Positions 16,971-27,300 of a stretch of 47,692 nt of DNA are shown in pieces; within the stretch, counting starts at the first letter, position 1; each line of letters starts with the position of its first letter. The stretch is from positions 1 through 47,692 of IMG/VR virus record IMGVR_UViG_3300042890_001320; one strand, 5' to 3'. A program made the position numbers and the translations under genes. Under the pieces are notes generated by a model, which saw nothing but the letters and a program-made list of their open reading frames with translations, had not been told where the DNA came from and searched no databases. This DNA is from a virus.

Positions 16971-17092
16971 CAGGAGATAGGGCGTAGTTAGAAGTTACTT
17001 GAAAACTCGAAAGGGTAGATAGCGACAAGTTAGAAGTTACTTGAAAACTCGAAAGGGTAGATAGCGACAAGTTAGAACGCCCTTGAAACCTG
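16971..17092 (+). repeat. 42-bp tandem repeat folded into a two-armed symmetrical element
   Basis: Two exact 42-bp copies lie head to tail at 16986-17027 and 17028-17069. A degenerate third copy starts at 17070 (AGTTAGAA, four changed bases, CTTGAAA). Each copy gives an arm: ACTTG pairs with CAAGT (16997-17001/17026-17030 and 17039-17043/17068-17072), enclosing ACTC-GAAA-GGGT, a short stem with a GNRA-type GAAA tetraloop. AGGGCGT (16979-16985) pairs with ACGCCCT (17077-17083) to close both arms, and CAGG (16971-16974) can pair with CCTG (17089-17092) outside. It starts 8 nt after the stop of the 412-aa gene and lies before two terminators, so it would be the 3' part of the appendage transcript or a released RNA. 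A DNA role (iteron, packaging site) is also possible. Confidence 0.72.
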
Positions 17093-17107
17093 CTTTTATA
17101 ATATAAA

Positions 17108-17138
17108 GAATAGAGGTTTTTTGGTTTCCTCTTTTTCT
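17108..17138 (+). terminator. First terminator of the appendage transcript
   Basis: AGAGG (17112-17116) pairs with CCTCT (17128-17132) across an 11-nt T-rich loop, followed by TTTTC. The stem is short but has a T-tract. It probably acts together with the stronger hairpin 30 nt downstream. Confidence 0.6.
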
Positions 17139-17145
17139 GTTGGGT

Positions 17146-17178
17146 GAGGAGGAGCTTAGGCTCCTCTTCTTTTTTTAT
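17146..17178 (+). terminator. Strong intrinsic terminator
   Basis: GAGGAGC (17149-17155) pairs perfectly with GCTCCTC (17160-17166) across a 4-nt TTAG loop. Three more pairs (one G-T) extend it to ten, and a run of T follows (17170-17176). It ends 17 nt before the next promoter, so it closes the appendage operon cleanly. Confidence 0.9.
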
Positions 17179-17194
17179 AAGAATTTTTAACCAA

Positions 17195-17226
17195 TTTGGA
17201 AATGGCATATATTTTTATTAATTTTG
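17195..17226 (+). promoter_or_regulatory. Bacteroidota-type promoter P2
   Basis: TTTG at 17195-17198 and TAATTTTG at 17219-17226, spaced 20 bp. The -7 element ends only 18 nt before the ATG at 17245, so the leader is very short. This position also shows that the TTG at 17224, which lies inside the -7 element, cannot be the start codon of the following gene. Confidence 0.85.
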
Positions 17227-17244
17227 CAACTTAAATGTAAAGAA

Positions 17245-17922
17245 ATGACTAACGCTGAAATAGTTTCTAGAGTACGAAACGGTCTTAACTCAATAACAAA
17301 AGACGACAGAATATCTAGAAGACACATACTCCATGTGGCTAAACAAAAAGCTACTTTTTTAATTTCTCAAAAACTTGGGGACAGAAGTCTTTTTAGAGAA
17401 GACAACTTATATAAGACATTAGACTGCTTTGAAATGGAGCCTGTAGATGTAGTTAGATGTGAGATTATAGAATTTAGAAGATGTAAATCAATAATGAAGT
17501 CTAAGTGTAAGCTACCAAAACTAATCTATAGCAGATACGGAAGCTCTTTAAAAGAGGTAATCACAGCAGACGGTGAAAAAGAATTTAAACCAATCACACC
17601 TTCTCAATACCGTAGAGACAATAACAGACTAGAGAAAGCAGAGTACATTTACTTTTACATAAAAGATGGATACCTATACCTTCTTGATACAGAAATTGAA
17701 TTAGTTAGTTTATACTTAATTAGTATGGAGCTGGATTCTGTAGAAGATTGCTGCGGATGTAAAGATGGTTCTGAAGAATGTAAAAGCCTTTGGGATTATG
17801 AATTTAATGTACCAGATAAACTAGAAGAAGCTATTGTAGGAGAAACAATAAAAGAGATAGCTATGGTTAAACAAATACCTAGAGATGAAAACCCAAACTC
17901 AAACAACAACGAAAAGCAGTAA
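17245..17922 (+). CDS. crAss-like neck/tail ring protein candidate, 225 aa
   Basis: A 225-residue basic-to-acidic protein. The N-terminus ('RISRRHILHVAKQKATFLISQK', helical) is followed by 'EIIEFRRCKSIMKSKCKLPK' and a beta-rich middle with 'PSQYRRDNNRLEKAEYIYFYIKDGYLYL'. A Cys cluster lies at about 168-180 (CCGC...EC), and the tail is Asn-rich. I associate this motif order with conserved structural genes of Bacteroidota podoviruses placed just before the muzzle gene. ATG 17245 is preferred over an in-frame TTG at 17224, which is part of the promoter. The end overlaps the next gene by 38 nt. A head-tail ring or connector role is inferred. Confidence 0.6.
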   Translation: MTNAEIVSRVRNGLNSITKDDRISRRHILHVAKQKATFLISQKLGDRSLFREDNLYKTLDCFEMEPVDVVRCEIIEFRRCKSIMKSKCKLPKLIYSRYGSSLKEVITADGEKEFKPITPSQYRRDNNRLEKAEYIYFYIKDGYLYLLDTEIELVSLYLISMELDSVEDCCGCKDGSEECKSLWDYEFNVPDKLEEAIVGETIKEIAMVKQIPRDENPNSNNNEKQ

Positions 17923-18427
17923 TAGACCCACTACAAGAATTAGAGGCAGAAGGCATACAGTAGGAGTTTTAGGTAGTAGTTTTTCTATAGTAGACCATAA
18001 AGCATACCAATATTACAAAGAGAACTCTAAATTAGCAAATAGGAAAGATGTAGCAAACTATATAGAACACGGTAAAATAATATCAGAGTTTTATAGAATT
18101 GCCGGAGAAAAACTAACAGAGTCTAGCGGAGGGATATTTTTAGAGGGGTTAGGCTACTTTGGAATCATACAAGAAATGAGAAAAAAACTTGTACACGATA
18201 ATAAAACAAGAGAGAAAAAATTAAATCTAAAAACAGATAACATAATATACAATATAGCTTTTGTACCAATAGACAAAGACAACTGTTTTAGACCATGGGT
18301 TTTTGATTATAGTTTTTCTACAAGAGTAAAAGGACAGCTTTGCAAAGAACTAAAATCAGGAAAAAAGTACAGCTTCAATGCTTCTTTATTTTTTAACAAA
18401 TTAAAAAAATTAGGTAACGATTTATAA
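17885..18427 (+). CDS. Tail ring/connector-type protein, 180 aa
   Basis: A 180-residue basic protein that starts inside the end of the previous gene in another frame (38-nt overlap), which suggests coupled translation. The first 25 residues are Thr-, Lys- and Arg-rich and probably flexible. It has a helical middle ('DVANYIEHGKIISEFYRIAGEKL') and a 'GGIFLEGLGYFGI' turn near 80-92, then a Lys-rich strand region. There is no membrane segment. The gene order (before a fibre-like gene, a ring-type gene and the muzzle) suggests a component of the short tail. The homology is not certain. Confidence 0.55.
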   Translation: MKTQTQTTTKSSNRPTTRIRGRRHTVGVLGSSFSIVDHKAYQYYKENSKLANRKDVANYIEHGKIISEFYRIAGEKLTESSGGIFLEGLGYFGIIQEMRKKLVHDNKTREKKLNLKTDNIIYNIAFVPIDKDNCFRPWVFDYSFSTRVKGQLCKELKSGKKYSFNASLFFNKLKKLGNDL

Positions 18428-18431
18428 AAAA

Positions 18432-20450
18432 ATGGAAACAATCAAATTAAAAAAATCTGGTAACTTTATGTGGGTTACAGATTTAAAAACAAATACAGTA
18501 ACTAGATTTCCGGCAAAGGATACCTACTATGCTTTTGAAGATAAGAACAGAGTCTTAGTTCTAACCTGGGATAAAAACAACGGTGAAACCTATCATAGAT
18601 ACAAAGTCTCACAACTAGTAGATTTAGATGAAGAACCATTTATAAGCTTTGCTGCACTAGATACATTCTTAGCCGCAAATCTGGGTTTTAATGGGGGTGG
18701 AGGGACATCCGGAACAACCCCAAATCTAGCCGAGGTTTTAACAGTTGGGGATAAAGAATTTCAACAAATAGATAGCGACAGAGATTTTGAACTTGCAGAC
18801 CGTTTAAAATATTCTGTTATTACGGCTGGAATAACAATGACACTTGATGATGATTTAGATTTATTTCCTGTTAATAGTTTAATTCAATTCTATGTAGCCG
18901 ATAATTCTGATATAAATGCAACTTTAACTTTAAATTTTGGGGCTACGACAGGTTGTTTTTATTTAATTGAAAATATTACTACTTTAACTTTAAACGTTGG
19001 GGATTTTTGCGAATTAAAAAAAGGGACTGCTGGTTCTGTTTGGCTTTTAAATGTTTGGAATAAGTCAAGCGGTAGTGGAGATTACCTACCATTAGCTGGA
19101 GGCACAATGGATGCAGGAGCTGATATATTCTTTGATAACGGTTCTATAATTAGCGAAGGCACTTATGATTTTGGAGGTTTTGGAGACATAGTAGTAAGCG
19201 GTATTACTAATTCTGGAGATGGTTTTATTAATGGCATTATGGGTTGGGGAGACCCAGCAGGCACTTTATGGAGTGATTTGAATGGTATTTACAAAAAAAC
19301 ATCTATCGCAGTAACTCCTTCTGCTATTGGTGCTGGAGATATAGGTATGCACACTCCTGAACCTGGTACTTACAATTATTATTTACAGTTACCTTCAAAC
19401 CCTGGTTTTAATGGTGTTGCTTATTTTTTAGCACCTGGAAACAGAAGTGGTTGGGGAGACCCTAATAATGATGCAACTACTGACCCCCCTGTAAATTATT
19501 GGAGGTTATGTGTATTATCTGATTACCCTTATGTTTATTTCACTAATCCAAGTACAGACCCTTTTAGTTTTCCTACATCAGGATGGGTTCCTGTGGATGA
19601 TACTATACCTATTAGTGAGGGTGGAAATGGCTATGATTATATTGCCAACTATGATGGAGGCTTCACAGCAGATATTTTATATATATTAAATGGTAATGGA
19701 GGTATATCTAGAATTTGTTCTATAGGTTATGAAGACAACTGGCAAGCAGGTGTAAGGTATGTTTTTGGTAATAGTGGAACTATTAGACATGCTACTAATG
19801 GTTTTACAATAGTTCCAGACTCCTCTTTTGATTACACTAAAAGATTTGCAGTAGGTAGTCTTTGGACTTTAGATAATGGGGATACTTATGAGTGTCTTAA
19901 TGCTGACTTAAATGCAGCAGTTTGGAAGCTATACTCATCTCCTATACCTAAATATAAAGTGTTTACAGCTTTATTAACACAGAGTGGTACTAGTGGCTCA
20001 ATACCTTTATCTAGTGGTGACTCAGTAATTAAGGGTATTACATATAAAATAGACGGTGGTAGTGATGGGGACTTTTCAAATGTAGGAGCACCAAGTAATG
20101 AGGATTCAACTTCCTTTATCGCAACAATAAATGGGTTACCTAATAGTTATGGAACTTGTTCATTATTATATGACCCAGGAGCTCCAATAGCAAACATATT
20201 AGAAAACACTATTGGAAATATTTGGTTTGAATATGCTTCATCAGGTCAATATTTATGTAAATCAAGTAATCTATTTACAGAAAACAAAACAACTATAGAT
20301 ATGGATTCGTATTGTCAAAATGGTAATCCATCTTGTAATTTAATTTACAAAGATTTATCTACCGCAGATTTTATAATAGGCACTTATAAAGACACATTTA
20401 CGGATGAGAGGTTATCTAACAATAGATTAGAAATAAAAGTTTATAATTAA
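18432..20450 (+). CDS. Tail fibre/appendage protein, 672 aa
   Basis: A 672-residue appendage protein. The N-terminal 85 residues form a small attachment domain ending with 'PFISFAALDTFLAANLGF', then a Gly-rich hinge (GFNGGGGTSG). About 100-220 is a beta domain. At 217-240, 'DYLPLAGGTMDAGADIFF' is the pattern found at fibre shaft starts. Tryptophan-, Gly- and Asn-rich segments fill about 250-500. The last 170 residues carry the module shared with the 139-residue protein at 7742 (YKVFTALLTQSGT, IANILENT, LEIKVYN). It sits between the ring-type genes, so it may be fixed to the tail rather than to the head. Receptor binding is inferred. Confidence 0.7.
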   Translation: METIKLKKSGNFMWVTDLKTNTVTRFPAKDTYYAFEDKNRVLVLTWDKNNGETYHRYKVSQLVDLDEEPFISFAALDTFLAANLGFNGGGGTSGTTPNLAEVLTVGDKEFQQIDSDRDFELADRLKYSVITAGITMTLDDDLDLFPVNSLIQFYVADNSDINATLTLNFGATTGCFYLIENITTLTLNVGDFCELKKGTAGSVWLLNVWNKSSGSGDYLPLAGGTMDAGADIFFDNGSIISEGTYDFGGFGDIVVSGITNSGDGFINGIMGWGDPAGTLWSDLNGIYKKTSIAVTPSAIGAGDIGMHTPEPGTYNYYLQLPSNPGFNGVAYFLAPGNRSGWGDPNNDATTDPPVNYWRLCVLSDYPYVYFTNPSTDPFSFPTSGWVPVDDTIPISEGGNGYDYIANYDGGFTADILYILNGNGGISRICSIGYEDNWQAGVRYVFGNSGTIRHATNGFTIVPDSSFDYTKRFAVGSLWTLDNGDTYECLNADLNAAVWKLYSSPIPKYKVFTALLTQSGTSGSIPLSSGDSVIKGITYKIDGGSDGDFSNVGAPSNEDSTSFIATINGLPNSYGTCSLLYDPGAPIANILENTIGNIWFEYASSGQYLCKSSNLFTENKTTIDMDSYCQNGNPSCNLIYKDLSTADFIIGTYKDTFTDERLSNNRLEIKVYN

Positions 20451-20454
20451 TATT

Positions 20455-21318
20455 ATGACAAGAAAACAGCTAATAGCAGAAATTTTAACTGATTTAAGAC
20501 AGTATGACGAAAGTGGTCTTATAGACTACCTTTCATTAAACATGTGGATTAAAAATGAGTTAAAAAGATTTGGTGCCAATATAACTATACTTACAGAAAA
20601 GGTGCTAGACGTACAAGAAGGTAAAGCAGAATTACCAGAAGATTTCTGGACTTTGCACCTAGCATTAAAATGTAAACAAGATGGTTGGGAAGGCGAACAC
20701 CAAGAAGACCGTCATCTTGTTCAAGACTCTCAATGGTATACACAGACTACTACAACAAACTATGTTTGGGATAACCAATCTCAATCACACAAAGAAGAAG
20801 ACTACAAGACAGTTGAAGAAAAAGTCTTTTATAAAGATAGAGTAACAAACATACATTACAAAGAACCTGTCTTATTAAGGCTAACAAAAGGTTTTAAGAA
20901 AGAGTTTTGTGCACCGGGATGTAGGAACATACAACAAAGACTTACAGCCTCAGCAAACTACGAAATCAATATACTAGGTAACATACTTCAAACAAACTTT
21001 AAAGAAGGTCATGTGTACATGCAGTATAATGCAATACCTACAGATGACTCTGGAGATATTTATATTCCAGATGTAAGAAGCTTACAAGAGTACTTGATGT
21101 ACTACGCAAAAAGAAAGATACTAGAAGGGCTTTGGATTAACGATGATGATGTAAATTTAATAAACAAGCTTCAATATATTTCAGCAAAAGAAAAAGAGAC
21201 TTTTGGACTTGCAATGACACAAGTAAAAATGGAAGGTCTAGGTAATTGGGACAAAAAACTTAAACAGAAGATTATTGCAGAGTCAAACAGATTTGAAAGA
21301 ATGTTTCCAAATCTATAA
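20455..21318 (+). CDS. Tail ring protein next to the muzzle gene, 287 aa
   Basis: A 287-residue soluble protein. A helical N-terminus (about 1-60, 'MWIKNELKRFGANITIL') and an 'ELPEDFWTLHLALKCK' segment (about 62-77, the LPEDF-type turn of connector proteins) are followed by beta strands with many Gln, Thr and Tyr, and a C-terminal helix bundle ('RSLQEYLMYYAKRKILEGLW', about 212-231). In crAss-like phages the gene directly before the muzzle/stabilization gene encodes a ring protein of the short tail, and this gene ends 12 nt before the muzzle-like gene. Assignment combines that gene-order knowledge with the motif; a precise ring number cannot be given. Confidence 0.65.
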   Translation: MTRKQLIAEILTDLRQYDESGLIDYLSLNMWIKNELKRFGANITILTEKVLDVQEGKAELPEDFWTLHLALKCKQDGWEGEHQEDRHLVQDSQWYTQTTTTNYVWDNQSQSHKEEDYKTVEEKVFYKDRVTNIHYKEPVLLRLTKGFKKEFCAPGCRNIQQRLTASANYEINILGNILQTNFKEGHVYMQYNAIPTDDSGDIYIPDVRSLQEYLMYYAKRKILEGLWINDDDVNLINKLQYISAKEKETFGLAMTQVKMEGLGNWDKKLKQKIIAESNRFERMFPNL

Positions 21319-21330
21319 TAAAAAAAATCA

Positions 21331-24300
21331 ATGGCAGAACAACCAAACAATAAAGTAAATGTTGCATTAGCTAAGTTGGGTATGGATAAAGATACCCACG
21401 CTTCCCAACTTAATGAAACTCAATACACACATGCTATAAACGCCAATGTAGAAACAGAAAGCGGAAACAGCTTAAATATCACAAACGAAAAATCAAATGT
21501 CCTTATAACAAGGTATAAGGAAGGTTTTGTGTTACACGGTTTTGAAAACGATATCTTGTCAAATGATACTTATGTATTTTTAGTAAACCCTGTAACAGGA
21601 GTTGGGGAATTTGGGGTTTTAAAAAATAACCAAAACATAACTAATTTAGAAGACATAACTGTTTTATGTGGTAACTGTGACCAAGTAAAAGAGCTTGCCA
21701 CTCCGTTAGAAGAAATAGAACAAGAAGAAATAGAAGGTGTTTACGAAACTTTAATATCAGATGTATCTGCATTAGATTCATCAAATAACACGTGTCTTAC
21801 TCGTTCAGATGCAAACTATAACCTTTTAGGATTAGGGTTTAACTTTAATATTAATTACCCTATAAAAAAGCTGACCATAAAAAATGAAAAGTGTGGTAAA
21901 ACTATCTATTTTACTGACAACTTCAATCCACCTAGACATATTAACATTGATAGAATAGACCAGTACAAGATTCAAAACGTACCTTGCGATGATGATATAG
22001 AAACTGAGTGTATTGACTTTGATGAACTAAGAATATTTAAGCTTTACAACATACCACAAATCACTCCAACTTCTATACAGTTAGGTGGGGAATTGAGAAT
22101 GGGTATGTATGAGTTTTTACTAGCTTATTGTGATGCTTCCGGAAATGAAATCTCTCCGTACTACTCTTTAACAAGACCAGTATCTGTATTTGACAAAAAC
22201 AATTTAGTTCAAGGTCAAGAAAACACAGCAGACAGAACAAACTTTTCTATAAGACTCCAGGTATCCGGGCTAGATAAAAGATATTCACACTACAAGGTAG
22301 CAGTTATACAAACAGCTGACATAGAAGGAGTAACTAGATATTTCCAAGAAGGCATACACACTACAAACGACAATACTATTATATATGGTAGTGAGCAAGA
22401 TAAACTACCCACAAGCATAGATAAGCTACTTATAGACAATCTAAAAGTAGAACAGTCTGAAGGGTTGACAGCTTCTAATAATATTCTTTTTCAATACGGG
22501 CTTACCCTAAAAAAGGAAATAAACTTACAGCCAGTAGTCAATTTTATGGGACAGTTCCTAAAATGGCAAACGCATATAGCAACAGAAAATCTATACGAAA
22601 ACGGGGTTATTGGCTCACAGTATATAGGATATAATAGAGATGAAGTTGTACCTTTTGGAATTAGATTTAACCTACTTGGTGGATATGAAACTTCTATTTT
22701 TCCTTTTATAGCAAGAGCTCCTAAAGATTTTGATTTAGATTTAGTAGTAGTAGATGAGGAACCAAATATAGAGGTTTTAGAACCAGGTGAGGAAAAAGAC
22801 ATACAATCAATACTAGACAACATATTAGATTGCAACACAACAGACAGAACCAAAAGATGGCAATACTATAACACAGCAGAAGTTGGGCAAGACGAAAACA
22901 TTTGTCCACAAGAGGATGTAGATTATGTTTCAGTAGAATCACCTGTATCAAAAACTTGTGTATTAGAAGATATAATAGAAATACCGGCAGGCAGTTTTGT
23001 TATTGAATTAGATGATGAAGAGTATACTACACTAGAAGAATATATAGAATTAAAAAAAGATAATTGCCCTAATGAGTTTTACGATGAAGAGGGTTCTTTG
23101 TCAAGCTTATGCAGTTATCTAGAAGAGTCACAATATAGCAGCATATTATGTGAAGAAGATTTATTTGCAAACCTAGTAAACCTAGAGGGAGACCCAATAT
23201 GCCTTACACCAGATATGGAGGCAGAAATAGTGCTATCTGGAATTGAAAGTATATTAAGTGGTTCCGGTCAATCAGGCTTTATTAACGGAGATAACATACT
23301 AGAAAAGTACAATTCACCTAAAAGTTTAGTGAAAGACTCTTCCGGAAATATGTACGTATCTGATACAAATAACCATGCAATTAGAAGGATTACACCAGCT
23401 GGTGTTGTTAGCACTTTTGCAGGAAATGGGGTAGCAGATTTTATCGATGCCACTGGAACTTTTGCTAAATTCAAATTACCAACTAGCATAACTATAGATT
23501 CCACTAGTACGTTCCTATATGTAGCCGATACAGGAAATAGTGCAATTAGAAAAATAGAGGTATCTACTGGTATTGTTACCACTTTTCTAACCTCAGTTAC
23601 TACAACAGGTATAACCATAGATTCTTCAGATAACCTTTATATAACTGATACGGTAAATCATTTAATAAAAAAGATACAACCAGACACTACCATAACCACT
23701 TTAGCAGGTTCAGGTAATACAGGCTCTGATGATGGTACAGGAACTGCCGCAACATTTAATAAACCATCTGGCATAACCATAGATTCTTCTGGAAATTTAT
23801 ATGTAGTTGACACAGAAAATAATGCAATTAGAAAAATAGAGATATCTTCTGGTAATGTAACTACTATTGTAACATCTGTATCTAAATTAGAACAAGCAAA
23901 CGGAATAGCCATAGATTCTTCTGGAAACTTTTACGTAACTGATATATCAAAAAATTCCATAAGAAAAATTACAGCACTAGGTGTCATAACAGATTTTGCT
24001 GGCTCTACTTCAGGGGCTACTGGTGATACTGATGGTATTGGAATTATTAATGCTAAATTTAACCAACCTTTTGGGGTAATGGTTGACTCCTCTGATGATA
24101 TTTACATAGCAGATTCAGGAAATAATAAAATTAGAAAAATAACATTAGCAGGTGTTGTAACCACTTTTTCAGGAGAGATAACACTACCAAAATTTCATGC
24201 ACCCAGAAACACAGTTCTTGATTCTTCAGGGAATGTTTTTGTAACTGATTCAATAAATAATGTAATTAGAAAAGTAGCAACAGATGGAACAGTAACCACT

Positions 24301-27300
24301 TTTGCTGGCTCTACTTCAGGCACACCAGGATTTGGGAATGGTACCGGAACTGCTGCAACATTTAATAATCCTTTTGGCATAACTATAGATTCTTCAGATA
24401 ATCTTTATGTGACAGAACTAGGTAATCATTCAATAAGAGTAGTTACACCATCAGCAGTTGTAACCACTTTAGCAGGTTCAGGCACTCCTGGCTCTGTTGA
24501 TGCTACCGGAACTGCCGCAACATTTAATACTCCTTTTGGCATAACCATAGATTCTACAAATTCATTCCTTTACGTAGCTGATTCTGGGAACCATAAAATA
24601 AGAAAAATAGAAATAGCCACTGCCACTGTTACCACTTTCGCAGGAATAGGTACACCAGGTTTTGTAAACGGTACTTCTGCTGTTGCAACATTCCATTCAC
24701 CATCTGGAGTAACCATCGCTCCAGATGGTAAGGTTTACGTAGCAGATTCCACCAATAACGCAGTTAGAAGAATAACAACAGCTGGTATAGTATCTACTAT
24801 TACAACTTCAATTTCTAAATTGGGACAACCAATAGGTATAGTTTTTGACCCAAATCCAACTAGCCCAAGTACCCCACTTCTTTATGTAGTGGACACATCA
24901 AATCATGCAATCAGAAAGATAGTAATATCTTCTGGGGATATAACAGATTTTGCAGGTACAGGAACACCAGGTTTCGTAAACGAGTCTACTGTTTATGCTC
25001 AGTTTAATCAACCATTTGGTGTAACTATAGATTCCACTAGTACATTCCTTTATATAGCAGATACAGGAAACAATGCTATTAGAAAAATGAATATAGCTAC
25101 AGGTGTTGTAACTACTTTTGCTGGGTATAATAGTTTTATCTATAGAAATGGTGCTAGAGAGGAAAAAGTAGAAAAACTTTTCCCTACAGAGTATCAACCA
25201 ATGTCAGCTCCAGAAAATTGTTCATTATACAAACCATCCGAAGCAGCACCCACAGTCTCAATAGATGGTGGGGAAACTTCCCTTTTTCTACAGGATTCAA
25301 CTAACCCTCTAGGAGTTTATTGTAATACACCTACAGGTGAAGCACCTAGAGGTAGAGAAGTTTACGTAAGAGATTCACAATTTAACAATGAAAATTGCTC
25401 ACAAGCAGAGGAGATAAAGCTAAATACGGTAATTAGTCCAAATAATGAAAACGCATTTTTTAATAACTATTATGTGCAATTTACAGGTGTAGTTACTACT
25501 CTAGCTGGCTCTACAAACGGTAATGAAGATGGAGAAGGTACAAATGCTAAGTTTAGTTCGTTGATTGGTATGATAGCAGATTCTCTAGGTAATATCTATG
25601 TAACCGATATCTCTACACATTCAATTAGAAAAATTACACCATCTGGAGAAGTAACCACTTTTGCTGGCTCTACTTCAGGGGCTAATGGCTTTGGGAATGG
25701 TACCGGAACTGCTGCAACATTTAACCAACCTTTTGGTATAACAATAGATTCCTTAGACAACCTATATGTAATTGATAGGGTGAATAGTGCAATTAGAAAA
25801 ATTACACCAGCTGGCGTTGTTACAACTGCTTTTACTAGTTCTTTTTTTACAGGTGCGTTTGGTATCACTATCGATTCTACTAATACATTTTTATATTTTA
25901 CAAATCCTGTAGACGATGAAATTAGAAAATTGCATATACCTACTGGTACTATAACAACCTACACCTATGGAATCGGATTCCTTATTGACCCAACCGGAAT
26001 AGTAATTAGCAATGACGATAGCACTCTTTATGTAGCAGAGTCAGGGAGGAATAGAGTGATAAAGTTTACAATCCCAAGTTCAGGCACTAGCGTAACTGTT
26101 ACCTCAGTTGCAGGAAACACCACAGCAGGTTATGCAAACGGTACCTCTACTGTCGCAAGATTTAATAACCCAGTAGGAATAAAAATTGATTCTAACGGAG
26201 ACCTTTATGTAGCTGATGCAGATAATCACGCAATTAGAAAAATATCATTTTACATTAATCCTGTACAAACAATAGTTACTACCATAGCAGGTCTTGGAGG
26301 AACAGATGGTTCAAATGACGGAACAGATTGGTCAGCAAGATTTAGAGACCCAATAGATATAGCTATAGTGCCAAGTACCGACTTTGGTGGTTGGAACACT
26401 TTATATATAGCAGACCAAGGAAATGATTTAATTAGGAAAATAACAAATACCCCAGAGAGCTTACAGTATACTAATAAATCAACGTATCTAAATGGGAATC
26501 TTTTAGACCAAAACGGTAATCCTACAGGACAATTATTTTATCCAAGATTAAGTAAAAATACAATTTGGTTCAAAGGTAACACAGAAACTAAAGAAAGGTT
26601 TATTATAGATTTATCAAAGCAAATAGACCCACAAGGAGATGATTTAATAGCTATAGCCTCAACTGTTAGATTTAGCTTGTTCAAAAGATGTACAGACACC
26701 CAAGCTTTATTTTCTAAATTCGTGGATTTATCAAGCTCCGCTGGTCAAGGTACGTTTTTATTTGAAAGAAAAAACACAACAGATTTATTAATAACAGACT
26801 TACAAGGCACCTCTACACTTATACTTGGGGGATGGTTTACAAATAGTAAGTATTTGATAGCTGTAGATACTCCACTAACAATACAGCTAAAAGAACTAGA
26901 GTCAGGTGCTTGTGTAAACAGTAATGTAGTACCAGTATGGGTAAATTCTCCAACAAAGGGTTGTTACACACTAACTAAAAGAGATATAGAATACAGTAGA
27001 ATTTTTGTATCTTGGAGTAATTTAAAATTAAGTAAAAAAATATTATACACAGCAATATGTACTTTTGAAGAACCAGTAGCCCAGTCTTGTAAAGCAATAC
27101 CTTACAAAACAGGAATACCAGCTTTTTGGGAAAGTGAACAAACATACCCAGACAATAATGAACTTTATAACTCATCTAATCTTCTGATAAGCGAAGAAAG
27201 AATAGAAGGGGTATCTAGCAAACTAACTAACGAAACGATAACAGAGTTCAAAGAAGTTTTTACAGACGGTGCAGAGGATGGCAATTATATTTTTAAATCC

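Noticed and set aside
16986-17077. CRISPR array
   Set aside because: The 42-bp copies are directly adjacent without spacers and number only two and a half. No cas gene is near.
16906-17208. Reverse-strand ORF with a 14-residue repeat over the non-coding junction
   Set aside because: The apparent protein repeat is only a by-product of the 42-bp DNA repeat (a multiple of three). It runs across two terminators and into the promoter region.
17224-17244. TTG start for the gene at 17245
   Set aside because: The TTG is part of the promoter -7 box (17219-17226) and would lie upstream of the predicted transcript start.
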